Shown: positions 16,502 to 25,147, counted from the stretch's first letter. The stretch: DNA of 64,000 nt from Caenimonas aquaedulcis (GCF_015831345.1 NZ_JADWYS010000001.1:1684118-1748117), one strand, 5' to 3'. Notes: generated from the letters alone by a model not told the origin. A program made the numbers and translations.

Positions 16502-17476
16502 ATGCATTCAACCAGAAACGCCCTCCTCGCCAGCCTACTCATCGCCTGCAGCGCCACGAGCGCGTGGGCCGACTCGTATCCGGGCCGGCCCATCCGCATG
16601 ATCATCCCGCTCGCGGCGGGCAGCACCGCCGATATCAACGCCCGGATTCTCGGGACGGAATTCACTGCCGACCTGGGGCAACCCGTGGTGATCGACAACA
16701 AGGCCGGCGCCGGGGGCTCGATCGCCATCGCGGAGCTCAAGCGCGCCCCCGCGGACGGATATACGCTCGGCTATGTCACGCAAGGCACCCAGGTTTTCGT
16801 GCCATCGCTGTATTCGAAAGTGGCGTACGACCCGATCAAGGATTTCTCGCCGATCGGCATGATCGGTGGCGTGTCCAATGTCCTGGTCGTGCCTCCAACC
16901 AGCAAGGCGAGAACCGTGGCCGAGCTGATTTCGTTGGCCAGGTCGTCCCCCGGAAAATACACTTATGCCTCCGGTGGCCCCGGGACAAGCCACCATCTTT
17001 CGGGGGTGCTGTTCGCCCAGAAAGCGGGGCTCAACCTGCTGCACGTCCCGTACAAGGGCGCGCCGCAGGGCGTCATCGCCTTGATGTCCGGCGAAGTCGA
17101 CATGGCTTTTTTCAACACACCGAATGTGCTGGCCCAGATCCGCTCGGGACAGCTTATCGCGCTCGCCACGACGGGCACGAAGCGCTCGCCGCTGCTGCCC
17201 GACGTGCCGACGATGCAGGAAGCCGGCGTCAGGGATTACGACGTGTTCACCTGGTCCGCGCTCGTGACACCCGCGAACACGCCGCCGGAGGTCCTCGCGA
17301 AGCTTCGCGCCAGCCTGAAAAAAGCGACGGACAGTCCCGCGGTTAGGGCGAAGCTGGTCGACCAGGGCCTGGAACTGCTGGGGGACTCGTCCCCTGAAGC
17401 CCTTACGCGCCTCCTGGCGGAAGATCTCAAGAAATGGCCCGCAATCATCAAGGCATCGGGCGCAAAGGCAGACTGA
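16502..17476 (+). CDS. Bug-family tripartite tricarboxylate transporter (TTT) binding protein
   Basis: This is a 324-residue periplasmic protein with a Sec signal (NALLASLLIACSATSAWA). It has the Bug-family start PGRPIRMIIPLAAGSTADI and the internal HVPYKGAPQGVIALMSG region. A GTG one codon earlier (16499) is an equally possible start. Such proteins bind carboxylates for TctAB permeases, or act as sensors. No TctA or TctB gene is present in the window, so its permease must be elsewhere. Confidence 0.9.
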   Translation: MHSTRNALLASLLIACSATSAWADSYPGRPIRMIIPLAAGSTADINARILGTEFTADLGQPVVIDNKAGAGGSIAIAELKRAPADGYTLGYVTQGTQVFVPSLYSKVAYDPIKDFSPIGMIGGVSNVLVVPPTSKARTVAELISLARSSPGKYTYASGGPGTSHHLSGVLFAQKAGLNLLHVPYKGAPQGVIALMSGEVDMAFFNTPNVLAQIRSGQLIALATTGTKRSPLLPDVPTMQEAGVRDYDVFTWSALVTPANTPPEVLAKLRASLKKATDSPAVRAKLVDQGLELLGDSSPEALTRLLAEDLKKWPAIIKASGAKAD

Positions 17477-17479
17477 ATC

Positions 17480-18808
17480 ATGAACGCAAAACCCAATATC
17501 GTTTTCATCATGGCGGACAACCTCGGCTGGGGCGAACTCGGCTGCTACGGCGGGGGCAGCCTGTTGGGCGCGCCCACGCCAAGGATCGACGCCCTCGCCG
17601 CCCAGGGGCTCAAGCTCCAGAACTACAACGTCGAGAGCGACTGCGTACCCACCCGCTCGGCGCTCATGACCGGCCGGCATCCGATACGCACCGGGTGCCT
17701 GCAGCATGCGCCGGCGGGCTTGCCCCATGGATTGACGCGATGGGAAGTGACCCTGCCCCAGCTCATCTCCGCGCAGGGATACGCCACCGCGATGTTCGGC
17801 AAGTGGCACCTCGGCGAAACCCAGGGGCGCCTGCCCACCGCGCGGGGCTTCGACGAATGGTATGGAATCCCCCGCACGACGGACGAGAGCGCGTACACCA
17901 GCACGTTCGGTTTCGACCCCAGCGTGGTGGACCTTCCCTACATCATGGAAGGCAAGGCCGGAAGCGACTGCAGGAACGCCAAGCTCTACGACCTCGAATC
18001 GCGCAGGACCATCGACGAGGAACTCACGCGCAAGTCGATCGACTTCATCGAGCGCCAGGTTGCCGCCGAACGCCCGTTCTTCCTGTATGTCCCCTTGATC
18101 AACATGCACTACCCGACGCTCGCGCATCGAGACTTCTCGGGAAAGAGCGAAGCCGGAGACTACGGCGACTGCATGATGGAGATGGACCATCGCGTGGGCC
18201 AGATCGTCGACGCGGTGGACGCGCGCGGCATTGCCGACAACACCATCGTCGTGTTTTGCAGCGACAACGGCCCGGAGTTCCGGGCGCCGTGGCGAGGCAC
18301 CGCCGGGCCGTGGAGCGGCACGTACCACACCGCGATGGAGGGCAGCCTGCGCGTGCCCTTCATCGTGCGCTGGCCCGGCAGGATCGCCGCAGGCCGCGTG
18401 AGCAACGAGATCGTCCACGTCACGGACATCTTCACGACGCTGGCGACGATGTCCGGCGCAACGGTGCCCACCGACAGGCCCATCGACGGCATGGACCTGA
18501 GCGCGTTCTTCCTCGGAGCCGAGAAATCCGGACGGGAAGGCTTTTGCTTCTACCTCAAGAACGAGCTCTACGCGGCCAAGTGGCGCGACTGGAAACTGCA
18601 TTTCTACTGGATGCCGGAGGTCAACGACATGAAGGGAAAGCTCGAATCTCCCTATCTCTTCAACCTGAAGCGCGACCCGAAGGAGCAGACCAATGTCGGC
18701 GCGGCCAACGCCTGGACCGGCGGGCCCATCCGCAAAATGATCCGGCAGTTCCAGCTCTCGTTCAACCAGTTCCCCAACACCCCGCCCGGGCAACCTGATC
18801 CGGAGTGA
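17480..18808 (+). CDS. Sulfatase (Cys-type arylsulfatase family)
   Basis: This 442-residue hydrolase of sulfate esters has the formylglycine motif C-V-P-T-R at residues 55-59, with the nucleophile precursor C55. Metal ligands are seen in MADNLGWGELG (D13, N14) and FCSDNGPEF (D262, N263). A typical AMFGKWHLGE segment binds the sulfate. No signal peptide is visible, so it probably acts in the cytoplasm after the substrate has been imported. It follows the TTT binding protein by three bases and precedes the second Dpp-type binding protein. Cys-type sulfatases need a maturation enzyme, which is not encoded here. Confidence 0.93.
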   Translation: MNAKPNIVFIMADNLGWGELGCYGGGSLLGAPTPRIDALAAQGLKLQNYNVESDCVPTRSALMTGRHPIRTGCLQHAPAGLPHGLTRWEVTLPQLISAQGYATAMFGKWHLGETQGRLPTARGFDEWYGIPRTTDESAYTSTFGFDPSVVDLPYIMEGKAGSDCRNAKLYDLESRRTIDEELTRKSIDFIERQVAAERPFFLYVPLINMHYPTLAHRDFSGKSEAGDYGDCMMEMDHRVGQIVDAVDARGIADNTIVVFCSDNGPEFRAPWRGTAGPWSGTYHTAMEGSLRVPFIVRWPGRIAAGRVSNEIVHVTDIFTTLATMSGATVPTDRPIDGMDLSAFFLGAEKSGREGFCFYLKNELYAAKWRDWKLHFYWMPEVNDMKGKLESPYLFNLKRDPKEQTNVGAANAWTGGPIRKMIRQFQLSFNQFPNTPPGQPDPE

Positions 18809-18851
18809 CGCAGGGCCGGCCGAACGAAGTTAGCTGACGGGCGATCAGCGC

Positions 18852-18880
18852 TTGACTCCTTCTGCGCTTGGTTCTAGAAT
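18852..18880 (+). promoter_or_regulatory. Predicted sigma70 promoter upstream of the second Dpp-type binding protein
   Basis: TTGACT (18852-18857) and TAGAAT (18875-18880) are 17 bases apart. The spacer shares GCGCTTGGT with the promoter at 10864, which shows that the promoter was duplicated with the gene. Confidence 0.7.
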
Positions 18881-18885
18881 CTAAT

Positions 18886-18911
18886 GTATTGCACTTCAAT
18901 ATCTAGTATCT
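18886..18911. promoter_or_regulatory. Operator-like element, copy B
   Basis: This 26-bp element starts five bases after the -10 box and contains TATTG-N5-CAATA then TCTAGTATCT. It is nearly identical to copy A at 10897 and related to copy C at 9835. Confidence 0.7.
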
Positions 18912-18929
18912 TTCACCAAGGAGTCGGAG

Positions 18930-20591
18930 ATGACAGCAGAACGGAATGCCCCCGAGCGCGAGTCGGCCGGCTCGATCCATCTCTCCCGCCGCACGGTGCT
19001 GGCGGCGCCGGCCGCGTTGATGCTGCCGCGCTTCGCGCTGGCGCAAAAGGCCAAGGTCCAGAAGGGCCAGGTCGTCGTCGGCTTCTCGTCCGAGCCCACG
19101 GTGCTGAATCCCCTGATGCCGCAGCTCGAGGTCGACCAGGGCGTGTGGTTCGCCCTGTTCAATCCGCTGTGGCGCGTGGAGCCGGACGGCACGCTGGTGC
19201 CGGAACTGGCCGCGGAAGTGCCCAGCCTGGAAAACGGAAGCATCTCTGCCGACGGCCTGAGCTGGACGGTCAAGCTGCGCAAGGGCGTGAAGTGGCATGA
19301 CGGCAAGGACTTCACGGCCGAGGACGTCAAGTACACGATCGAGCTGATCAACAACCCGAACTTCAAGGCCAACGCACGACAGGGGCACGACCTGGTGAGG
19401 GACATCACGATCGTCAATCCGTACGAGCTCACCTGGAAGATGTCCAAGGCCTATTCGCCCTACCTCGCGCTGCTCGCCCTCACGTTCATCGTGCCCAAGC
19501 ATGCTCTGGCCAGCGCCGCCGATCCGAACACTGCGCCCTTCAACTCCGCGCCCATCGGAACCGGTCCGTTCAAGTGGGGCAAGCGCGTGGCGGGCCAGGG
19601 CATCACGGTGGAGGCCAACAAGGACTACTTCGGCGACGGACCGTTCGTCGAACGCGTGATCTTCAACTACATCCCGGACACGAACAATCTCTACACCCAG
19701 TTCAAGACCGGACAGATCGACTACATCGGCCACCGCGGTATTGCCCCGCAGTTCGTCAAGGAAGCCTCGGCGCTGCACGATCGCAAGGTCGAAAAGGTGC
19801 GGTTCTCCCAGGTGGAGGGCATCGCGCTGAACCTGGGCAAGCCCATCTTCCAGGATAAGGCCGTGCGCCGCGCGATGTACGCCGGCATCAACAAGAAGGC
19901 CATCATCGGCGCGGTCTACTACGGCTTGCCCGTCGAGACCGAATCGATCGTGCCGCGATCTTCCTGGGCCTTCAATCCCGATTTGCCCAAGCACGCGTAT
20001 GACCTGGCACTGGGCAACAAGGCGCTCGACGACGCTGGTTGGGTGCGGGGCTCCGACGGCATCCGCGCGAAAGGAGGCCAGCGCCTCGAATTCACGGCGG
20101 CGACCGTCTCCGGTGTCGCGCAGCGTGAGCAGGTGCTGCAGCTGCTGCAGCAGGACTGGTCCAAGCTGGGCATTGCCATGCAGATCAAGACGATGCCGGC
20201 TGCCGTGATCTGGGCCGACTACTACCTGAAATCGCAGTTCGACTGCCTGCTGATCTCCTCTTCCTACAGCGCGGGTGCGGACCCGGACATGACGCGGCGC
20301 TTCAGCTCGGCGGCCATTCCCATCCAGGGCGGATCGGGGAACAACTACTACCAGTACAAGAATCCGGAAGTCGATCGCCTGCTGGCGGTAGCCCAGGCAT
20401 CCTTCAAACGCGCGGAACGCAAGGAGGCGTACCAGAAGATCCAGGCCCTGCTCCGGGAGGACCTGGTCGTCCTGCCGATTTCCCAGACGCAGCCGGTCGA
20501 AGGCACCAAGGCCAAGCTGGTGGGCTACAACTCCAATCCCAATGTCCAGTGCAACACCTGGAACATCAACACCTGGCGCTGGACCACCTGA
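18930..20591 (+). CDS. Dpp/Opp-type ABC substrate-binding protein (SBP_bac_5 family), copy 2
   Basis: This 553-residue periplasmic protein is a close paralogue of the product of 10939-12609, alignable over its whole length without large gaps. It has the same Tat-like signal (LSRRTVLAAPAALMLPRF). An AAGGAG ribosome site precedes ATG 18930. It differs in scattered positions, for example the C-terminal NINTWRWTT, so ligand preference could have shifted. It heads the unit containing the GMC oxidoreductase and aldolase genes. Confidence 0.92.
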   Translation: MTAERNAPERESAGSIHLSRRTVLAAPAALMLPRFALAQKAKVQKGQVVVGFSSEPTVLNPLMPQLEVDQGVWFALFNPLWRVEPDGTLVPELAAEVPSLENGSISADGLSWTVKLRKGVKWHDGKDFTAEDVKYTIELINNPNFKANARQGHDLVRDITIVNPYELTWKMSKAYSPYLALLALTFIVPKHALASAADPNTAPFNSAPIGTGPFKWGKRVAGQGITVEANKDYFGDGPFVERVIFNYIPDTNNLYTQFKTGQIDYIGHRGIAPQFVKEASALHDRKVEKVRFSQVEGIALNLGKPIFQDKAVRRAMYAGINKKAIIGAVYYGLPVETESIVPRSSWAFNPDLPKHAYDLALGNKALDDAGWVRGSDGIRAKGGQRLEFTAATVSGVAQREQVLQLLQQDWSKLGIAMQIKTMPAAVIWADYYLKSQFDCLLISSSYSAGADPDMTRRFSSAAIPIQGGSGNNYYQYKNPEVDRLLAVAQASFKRAERKEAYQKIQALLREDLVVLPISQTQPVEGTKAKLVGYNSNPNVQCNTWNINTWRWTT

Positions 20592-20596
20592 CACCT

Positions 20597-21145
20597 ATGC
20601 TCACAGCCAAGGAACACGCGTGCCTCGCCGCGCTGGTCGATTGCCTGATCCCGGCTGATGCCATCGGCCCTTCGGCCAGCGACGCGGGTGTCGTCGCTTT
20701 CATCGACGGCCAGCTGGGGGGCGACTATGGTGCCGGCAAGGGAACCTACCTGCCGGCCGAGCCGGACGCTGACATCCCCGGCGATTGGTCGCCGCGGACC
20801 TTCTACAGCAAAGGGCTGGCCGCGCTGGACGAGCTCGCCAGGCAAAGCGCGGGATGCGATTTCGCGCAACTGGACCCAGGCGATCGCCACGAACTCCTGA
20901 GCGCGATCGAGCGCAAGGCGATCGCGCATCCGTGGATCGCGCACTTCCTCGACCAGGCGATCCAGAGCACCATGGAAGGCTATTTCTCGGACCCGATCCA
21001 TGGCGGCAACAGGAATGCCGGTGGATGGAAGATGGTCGGCTTCCCCGGTTGCGGACATGACTACCGCAGCTTCGTCGGCAAGAACCTGCCGGTGGCGCAG
21101 CTCGTCCCGATCCAGACCATCGCGGATTTCCGGGACAGGACCTGA
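20597..21145 (+). CDS. Gluconate 2-dehydrogenase subunit 3-like protein
   Basis: This 182-residue protein resembles the small subunit of membrane-type GMC dehydrogenases (LTAKEHACLAALVDCLIPAD at the start, then DPIHGGNRNAGGWKMVGFPG near the end). The small subunit normally carries a Tat signal that exports the complex. None is visible here, even in the longer open frame upstream. The stop overlaps the start of the GMC subunit (TGATG), so they form a pair. Confidence 0.85.
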   Translation: MLTAKEHACLAALVDCLIPADAIGPSASDAGVVAFIDGQLGGDYGAGKGTYLPAEPDADIPGDWSPRTFYSKGLAALDELARQSAGCDFAQLDPGDRHELLSAIERKAIAHPWIAHFLDQAIQSTMEGYFSDPIHGGNRNAGGWKMVGFPGCGHDYRSFVGKNLPVAQLVPIQTIADFRDRT

Positions 21146-22881
21146 TGCGCACACTCCCCAGGAAAGACGCGGTGATCTGCGGCGTCGGTTGGGCCGGCAG
21201 CGTGGTGCTGGCGGAGCTGGCGCAGACCGGCCTGGACATCGTCGGGCTGGAACGCGGCAAGGCCCGGGCTCCAGCACCGGGCCTGCAAGCCGGCGCCATC
21301 GAGCAAGACGACCTGCAGGGCCTGCGCGGCGCGATGATGCAGGACCTGTCGGTCGAAACCATCACTCACCGGCACGAGGCATCACAAACCGCCCGGCCCT
21401 TGAACCGCTTCGGCGCGTATCTCCTGGGTGAGGTCGTCGGTGGCGCAGGCGTGGCGTGGAACGGCATCAACACGCGCTTCAATCCGCACGACTTCGAGTT
21501 CCGCACGCACCTGGCCAAAGCAGGTCGCCTCGCGCAGATTCCCGACGACATGCAGGTGGCCGACTTCGGCATCTCCTACAAGGACATCGAAGCCGACTAC
21601 GACTGGTTCGAAGCGATCACCGGGACATCGGGCCAATCGGGCGCCAATCCGTTCGAAGGATTTCGCAGCCACGCGTACCGCAACCCGCCGCTGCCCGATT
21701 CGATGTCGGGCAGCCTGTTTCGCACGGCGGCCACGAAACTCGGCTACCACCCCTACCCCATCCCCGCGGCGAACTCGTCGAGGGAATTCGTGAACCCCCT
21801 GGGCGTAAAGCTCCATGCGTGCGTGTTCTGCGGATTCTGCGACCGGTTCCAGTGCCCCGTCGGTGCCAAGGGAACACCCGTGAGCGCCATCCTGCCGGCG
21901 CTGGCACGCCAGCGCAACGTCGAGATCCGCGCGCAATCGCGCGTGCTGAAAGTAGTGCTCGACAAGGAAGGCAAGCATGCACGCGGCGTGGAGTATGTCG
22001 ATGCCGAAGGCCAACGGGTGTTCCAGCCCGCCGACGTGGTGGTGCTGAGCGGCTACACGTACTCGAACACCCACCTGATGCTGCTGTCGGGGATCGGAAA
22101 GCCGTATGACCCGCGGCACGGCGAAGGCGTCGTCGGCAGGGGTTACGCCTACCACGTGCGCGGCGGCGCGACGATGTTCTTCGACGAAGGAACCTGGATC
22201 AACGGCTTCATCGGCAGCGGTGCCCTGGGCACCACCATCGACGACTTCAACTCCGCGGCATTCACCGCGAGTTCGACGGACTTCTATGGCGGCGGCATGA
22301 TCACGGCCGAGTCCTCGGGCGGCCGGCCCATTCGCCGCATGGCGGTTCCCGCCGGCACGCCCCGGTGGGGCGCCGAGTGGAAGAAGGCGGCGGTGCGCTA
22401 CTACAACCACACGGCGCGGCTGAACGTGTGCGGAGCGTCCATGGCCGACAGGCGGAACTATCTGGACCTGGACCCCTCGAGCGTGGACCGGTGGGGACGC
22501 CCGCGACTGCGCATGACCTTCGACTTCCGCGAGAACGACATCAAGCTGTCGCGATTCCTCACCGAGCGATCCCTGGAGATCGCGCGGGAGATGGGCGCGG
22601 TCCGCGCGGATGGCACGGCCGCCAGCGCACCGTACGACACGAAGGCCTACCAGGGCTCGCACAACACGGGCGGCGTGCCCATGGGCGCGGACCCCGCGAC
22701 GAGCGCCGTCAATCCCTACCTGCAATCCTGGTCGGTGCCCAACGTCTTCGTGGTGGGCGGCAGCGCCTTCCCGCAGCTGCCCGGGAAAAATCCCACGGCG
22801 ACCATCGGAGCCCTGGCGCGCTGGTCGGCCCGGGCCATCCGCGAGCGCTACCTGAAAAACGAACGGGCACTGGCTGCCTGA
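21145..22881 (+). CDS. GMC-family oxidoreductase (gluconate 2-dehydrogenase large subunit-like) with Fe-S-type Cys motif
   Basis: This 578-residue FAD-dependent dehydrogenase has the dinucleotide motif CGVGWAGSVVLAEL at the N-terminus. The C-terminal GMC region contains GSHNTGGVPMG (active-site H506) and KNPTATIGALA. Residues 226-237 hold four cysteines, C226, C229, C232 and C237, in ACVFCGFCDRFQCPVGAKG. This is close to the iron-sulfur site of glucose and fructose dehydrogenase large subunits. It probably oxidises an alcohol or sugar-like hydroxyl with the small subunit; no cytochrome c subunit is encoded next to it. Confidence 0.9.
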   Translation: MRTLPRKDAVICGVGWAGSVVLAELAQTGLDIVGLERGKARAPAPGLQAGAIEQDDLQGLRGAMMQDLSVETITHRHEASQTARPLNRFGAYLLGEVVGGAGVAWNGINTRFNPHDFEFRTHLAKAGRLAQIPDDMQVADFGISYKDIEADYDWFEAITGTSGQSGANPFEGFRSHAYRNPPLPDSMSGSLFRTAATKLGYHPYPIPAANSSREFVNPLGVKLHACVFCGFCDRFQCPVGAKGTPVSAILPALARQRNVEIRAQSRVLKVVLDKEGKHARGVEYVDAEGQRVFQPADVVVLSGYTYSNTHLMLLSGIGKPYDPRHGEGVVGRGYAYHVRGGATMFFDEGTWINGFIGSGALGTTIDDFNSAAFTASSTDFYGGGMITAESSGGRPIRRMAVPAGTPRWGAEWKKAAVRYYNHTARLNVCGASMADRRNYLDLDPSSVDRWGRPRLRMTFDFRENDIKLSRFLTERSLEIAREMGAVRADGTAASAPYDTKAYQGSHNTGGVPMGADPATSAVNPYLQSWSVPNVFVVGGSAFPQLPGKNPTATIGALARWSARAIRERYLKNERALAA

Positions 22882-22892
22882 GGAACCTCCCC

Positions 22893-23540
22893 ATGACAGA
22901 GTTCGACACACTGGATGCATTCGACGCATCGACCCTCTACGACGCGGCCAGGCGGCTGGGGCTGGAAACCGGGGTGGCGGGCGTCACGGCCCTCGCGCCG
23001 GGCATGCGCGTCGCCGGCCCCTCCTACACGGTGCAGTTCGTGGCCAAGGGATCGCAGCCCAAGGGGTCCCGCAGCTTCTATGACGTGATGGCGGCCGCCC
23101 CTGCGGGCAGCGTCATGGTCGTGCAGGTCGGCATCGATCGATGGATCAGCGGCGCGAACATGTCGCGTTTCGCGGCGCTGGCCGGCATCTCGGGCATCGT
23201 GATGGATGGCTGCGTACGCGACATCGGCGTGTCCCGCAGCCGCGGCTACCCGATTTTTTCCAAAGGTTCGGCCATCCAGGGCTACGGCGACTTCCTGATG
23301 CTCGGCGCCACCGGCATCGACATCCAGTGCGGCGGCCTGAAGGTCAGCCCCGACGACATCGTCGTCGGCGATGACGACGGCGTCGTGGTCCTGCCTCGCG
23401 CGCGACTGGACGACATCCTCTATGAGGCGCAGGAGATCCTGGAACTGGACCGGAAGCTTGCAGACGGCATCGAAGCCCGGTTGCCCCTGCCCGCCCTCGA
23501 CGAGATCCGCGTGCAGTGGTCGCGTCGCCGCCCCCGCTAG
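22893..23540 (+). CDS. RraA-family aldolase/decarboxylase-like protein
   Basis: This 215-residue protein belongs to the RraA/HMG aldolase family. Members cleave 4-hydroxy-4-methyl-2-oxoglutarate or 4-carboxy-4-hydroxy-2-oxoadipate, or bind RNase E. The metal and substrate motif is VMDGCVRDIG with R109 and D110. The C-terminal region is SPDDIVVGDDDGVVVLP. A GAGGA site precedes ATG 22893. The surrounding catabolic genes favour a retro-aldol enzyme of ring-cleavage or branched oxoacid products. Confidence 0.87.
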   Translation: MTEFDTLDAFDASTLYDAARRLGLETGVAGVTALAPGMRVAGPSYTVQFVAKGSQPKGSRSFYDVMAAAPAGSVMVVQVGIDRWISGANMSRFAALAGISGIVMDGCVRDIGVSRSRGYPIFSKGSAIQGYGDFLMLGATGIDIQCGGLKVSPDDIVVGDDDGVVVLPRARLDDILYEAQEILELDRKLADGIEARLPLPALDEIRVQWSRRRPR

Positions 23541-23562
23541 TCCCGCCGGAACGAAACGCATC

Positions 23563-24345
23563 GTGATCCAGGACACCGTCGCCATCCGCGACCTCGTGAG
23601 CCAGGCGGAGTGGAGCACGCGGGTCGAACTCGCCGCCGCCTACCGCCTGGTCGCCCATTTCGGCATGACCGAATTGACCGGCAACCACATCTCGTGCTGC
23701 GTGCCGGGAGAGCCGGGGCATTTCCTGATCAATCCGTACGGCATGCTCTATGAGGATGTGACCGCCTCGAGCCTCATCAAGATCGACCTCGAGGGCCAGG
23801 TGGTGCTCAGCACAGGCGAGTACGGCGTCAACCGGGCCGGCTTCGTCATCCACGCCGCCATCCACGCCGCGCGCCCGGACGCGTTCTGCGTCGCGCACAC
23901 CCACACCGCCGCGGGCATGGCCGTCTCCGCGCTGAAGTGCGGCTTGCTGCCGGTCAGCCAGACATCGATGCGCTTCCTCCACGCCGCGTACCACGATTTC
24001 GACGGGCTCGCGGAAAACGAGGCGATCGGCCGCAAGATCGTCGCCGACCTGGGCGATCACGACGTGATGATCATGCGCAATCACGGCTTGCTGGTGTGCG
24101 GCTGGACCATCGGCGACACCTTCACCCTGCTGTGGCGCCTGGAGCGTGCGTGCCAGACCCAGCTCATGGCCATGGCGTGTGCCAGTCCACTGGTCGAACC
24201 CGATCCCGCCATCTGCGAAAGCGTCTACCAGACGCTGCACCGGGACCTGCGACGAAAGAAAGTCACCGGCAGCTCCGACTACCAATCGCCCTGGCCCGCC
24301 CTCCTGAAAAAGATGGTGAAGCTCGATCCGTCTTTCCAGGACTGA
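23563..24345 (+). CDS. Class II aldolase/adducin-family protein
   Basis: This 260-residue protein starts at GTG 23563. Metal ligands are visible in VAHTHTAAGMA and MRNHGLLVCG. It is similar to the truncated gene at 1-708 across the full visible length (for example FLINPYGMLYEDVTASSL against YLINAYGLFCDEVTASNL). The region expected to hold the aldolase Glu reads GVNRAGFVIH and lacks it. It is followed ten bases later by another family member. Confidence 0.85.
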   Translation: MIQDTVAIRDLVSQAEWSTRVELAAAYRLVAHFGMTELTGNHISCCVPGEPGHFLINPYGMLYEDVTASSLIKIDLEGQVVLSTGEYGVNRAGFVIHAAIHAARPDAFCVAHTHTAAGMAVSALKCGLLPVSQTSMRFLHAAYHDFDGLAENEAIGRKIVADLGDHDVMIMRNHGLLVCGWTIGDTFTLLWRLERACQTQLMAMACASPLVEPDPAICESVYQTLHRDLRRKKVTGSSDYQSPWPALLKKMVKLDPSFQD

Positions 24346-24355
24346 TCGCAACGAC

Positions 24356-25117
24356 ATGGCCTTGCCGCCCACCGACCTCGACGGCGAAGTCCGGCTCGCC
24401 CGCGTCCACCTCGCGGCGGCCCATCGCCTGGCCGTGCACGACGGCCTGGAGGAGGGCATCGACAACCACTTCACCATGATGCTGCCCGGTCACACCGACC
24501 GGTACCTCGTGCTGCCCTTCGGGCGCCATTGGTCCGAAGCGAGGGCGAGCGACATGATCGCGTTCGACGAGTCGGGCCGCGTCCTGGAAGGCACGGGCGA
24601 GCTCGAGCTCAGTGCCTACTGCATCCATGCGCCCCTGCACCGGCTCCTCGGCGCCAGGGTGGTCCTGCATACCCACCAGACCTGGGCGCTCGCGCTGAAC
24701 ATGCTGCAGGACAACCGGTTGCTGCCGACGTGCCAGACCACCGCCTACCACTTCTCACGGAATATCGCGTACGACGACGGCTATAGCGGCCTGGCGCACG
24801 CCTTGAGCGAAGGCGAACGCCTGGCATCCGTCATGGGCAGCAAGCAGGTCCTCTTCATGAAGAACCACGGCGTGGTCGTCGCAGGCGACACGGTTGCGCA
24901 GGCCTACCGCCTGCTCTACAAACTCGAGAAAGTCTGCAAGGCCCAGGTGCTCGCGATGGCCACGGGGCGGCCGCTGGCGCTGCTGCCCGAAGCGATGGTC
25001 GATGAGGTCGACAGGCCGAACCCGCAGAACAGCCATTCGCGCGCCGAGCGCGAATGGCTGTATTTCTCCGCGATGCTGCGTGTCCTGGACCGGGTCATGC
25101 CGGGCTATGCCGATTAG
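24356..25117 (+). CDS. Class II aldolase/adducin-family protein
   Basis: This 253-residue family member is more divergent than the one before it. Metal-ligand segments are VVLHTHQTWALA and FMKNHGVVVAG. It contains DNHFTMMLPGHTDRYLVLP, a sequence common in aldolase-like proteins found in catabolic clusters. It is the last gene of the plus-strand unit and converges with the DMT permease gene. Its role may be decarboxylation or aldol cleavage, and the sequence does not decide between them. Confidence 0.84.
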   Translation: MALPPTDLDGEVRLARVHLAAAHRLAVHDGLEEGIDNHFTMMLPGHTDRYLVLPFGRHWSEARASDMIAFDESGRVLEGTGELELSAYCIHAPLHRLLGARVVLHTHQTWALALNMLQDNRLLPTCQTTAYHFSRNIAYDDGYSGLAHALSEGERLASVMGSKQVLFMKNHGVVVAGDTVAQAYRLLYKLEKVCKAQVLAMATGRPLALLPEAMVDEVDRPNPQNSHSRAEREWLYFSAMLRVLDRVMPGYAD

Positions 25118-25147
25118 CAGCTGAAGCCCGGCGCGCTACACGGCGAA

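Noticed and set aside
16535-18793. A 752-codon open frame on the minus strand
   Set aside because: It is antisense to the TTT binding protein and the sulfatase, both with clear family motifs. Long opposite-strand frames are expected in GC-rich DNA.
25118-25147. A terminator between the convergent aldolase and DMT permease genes
   Set aside because: Repeated CCCGGCG words can be seen, but no clear hairpin with correct spacing could be drawn.
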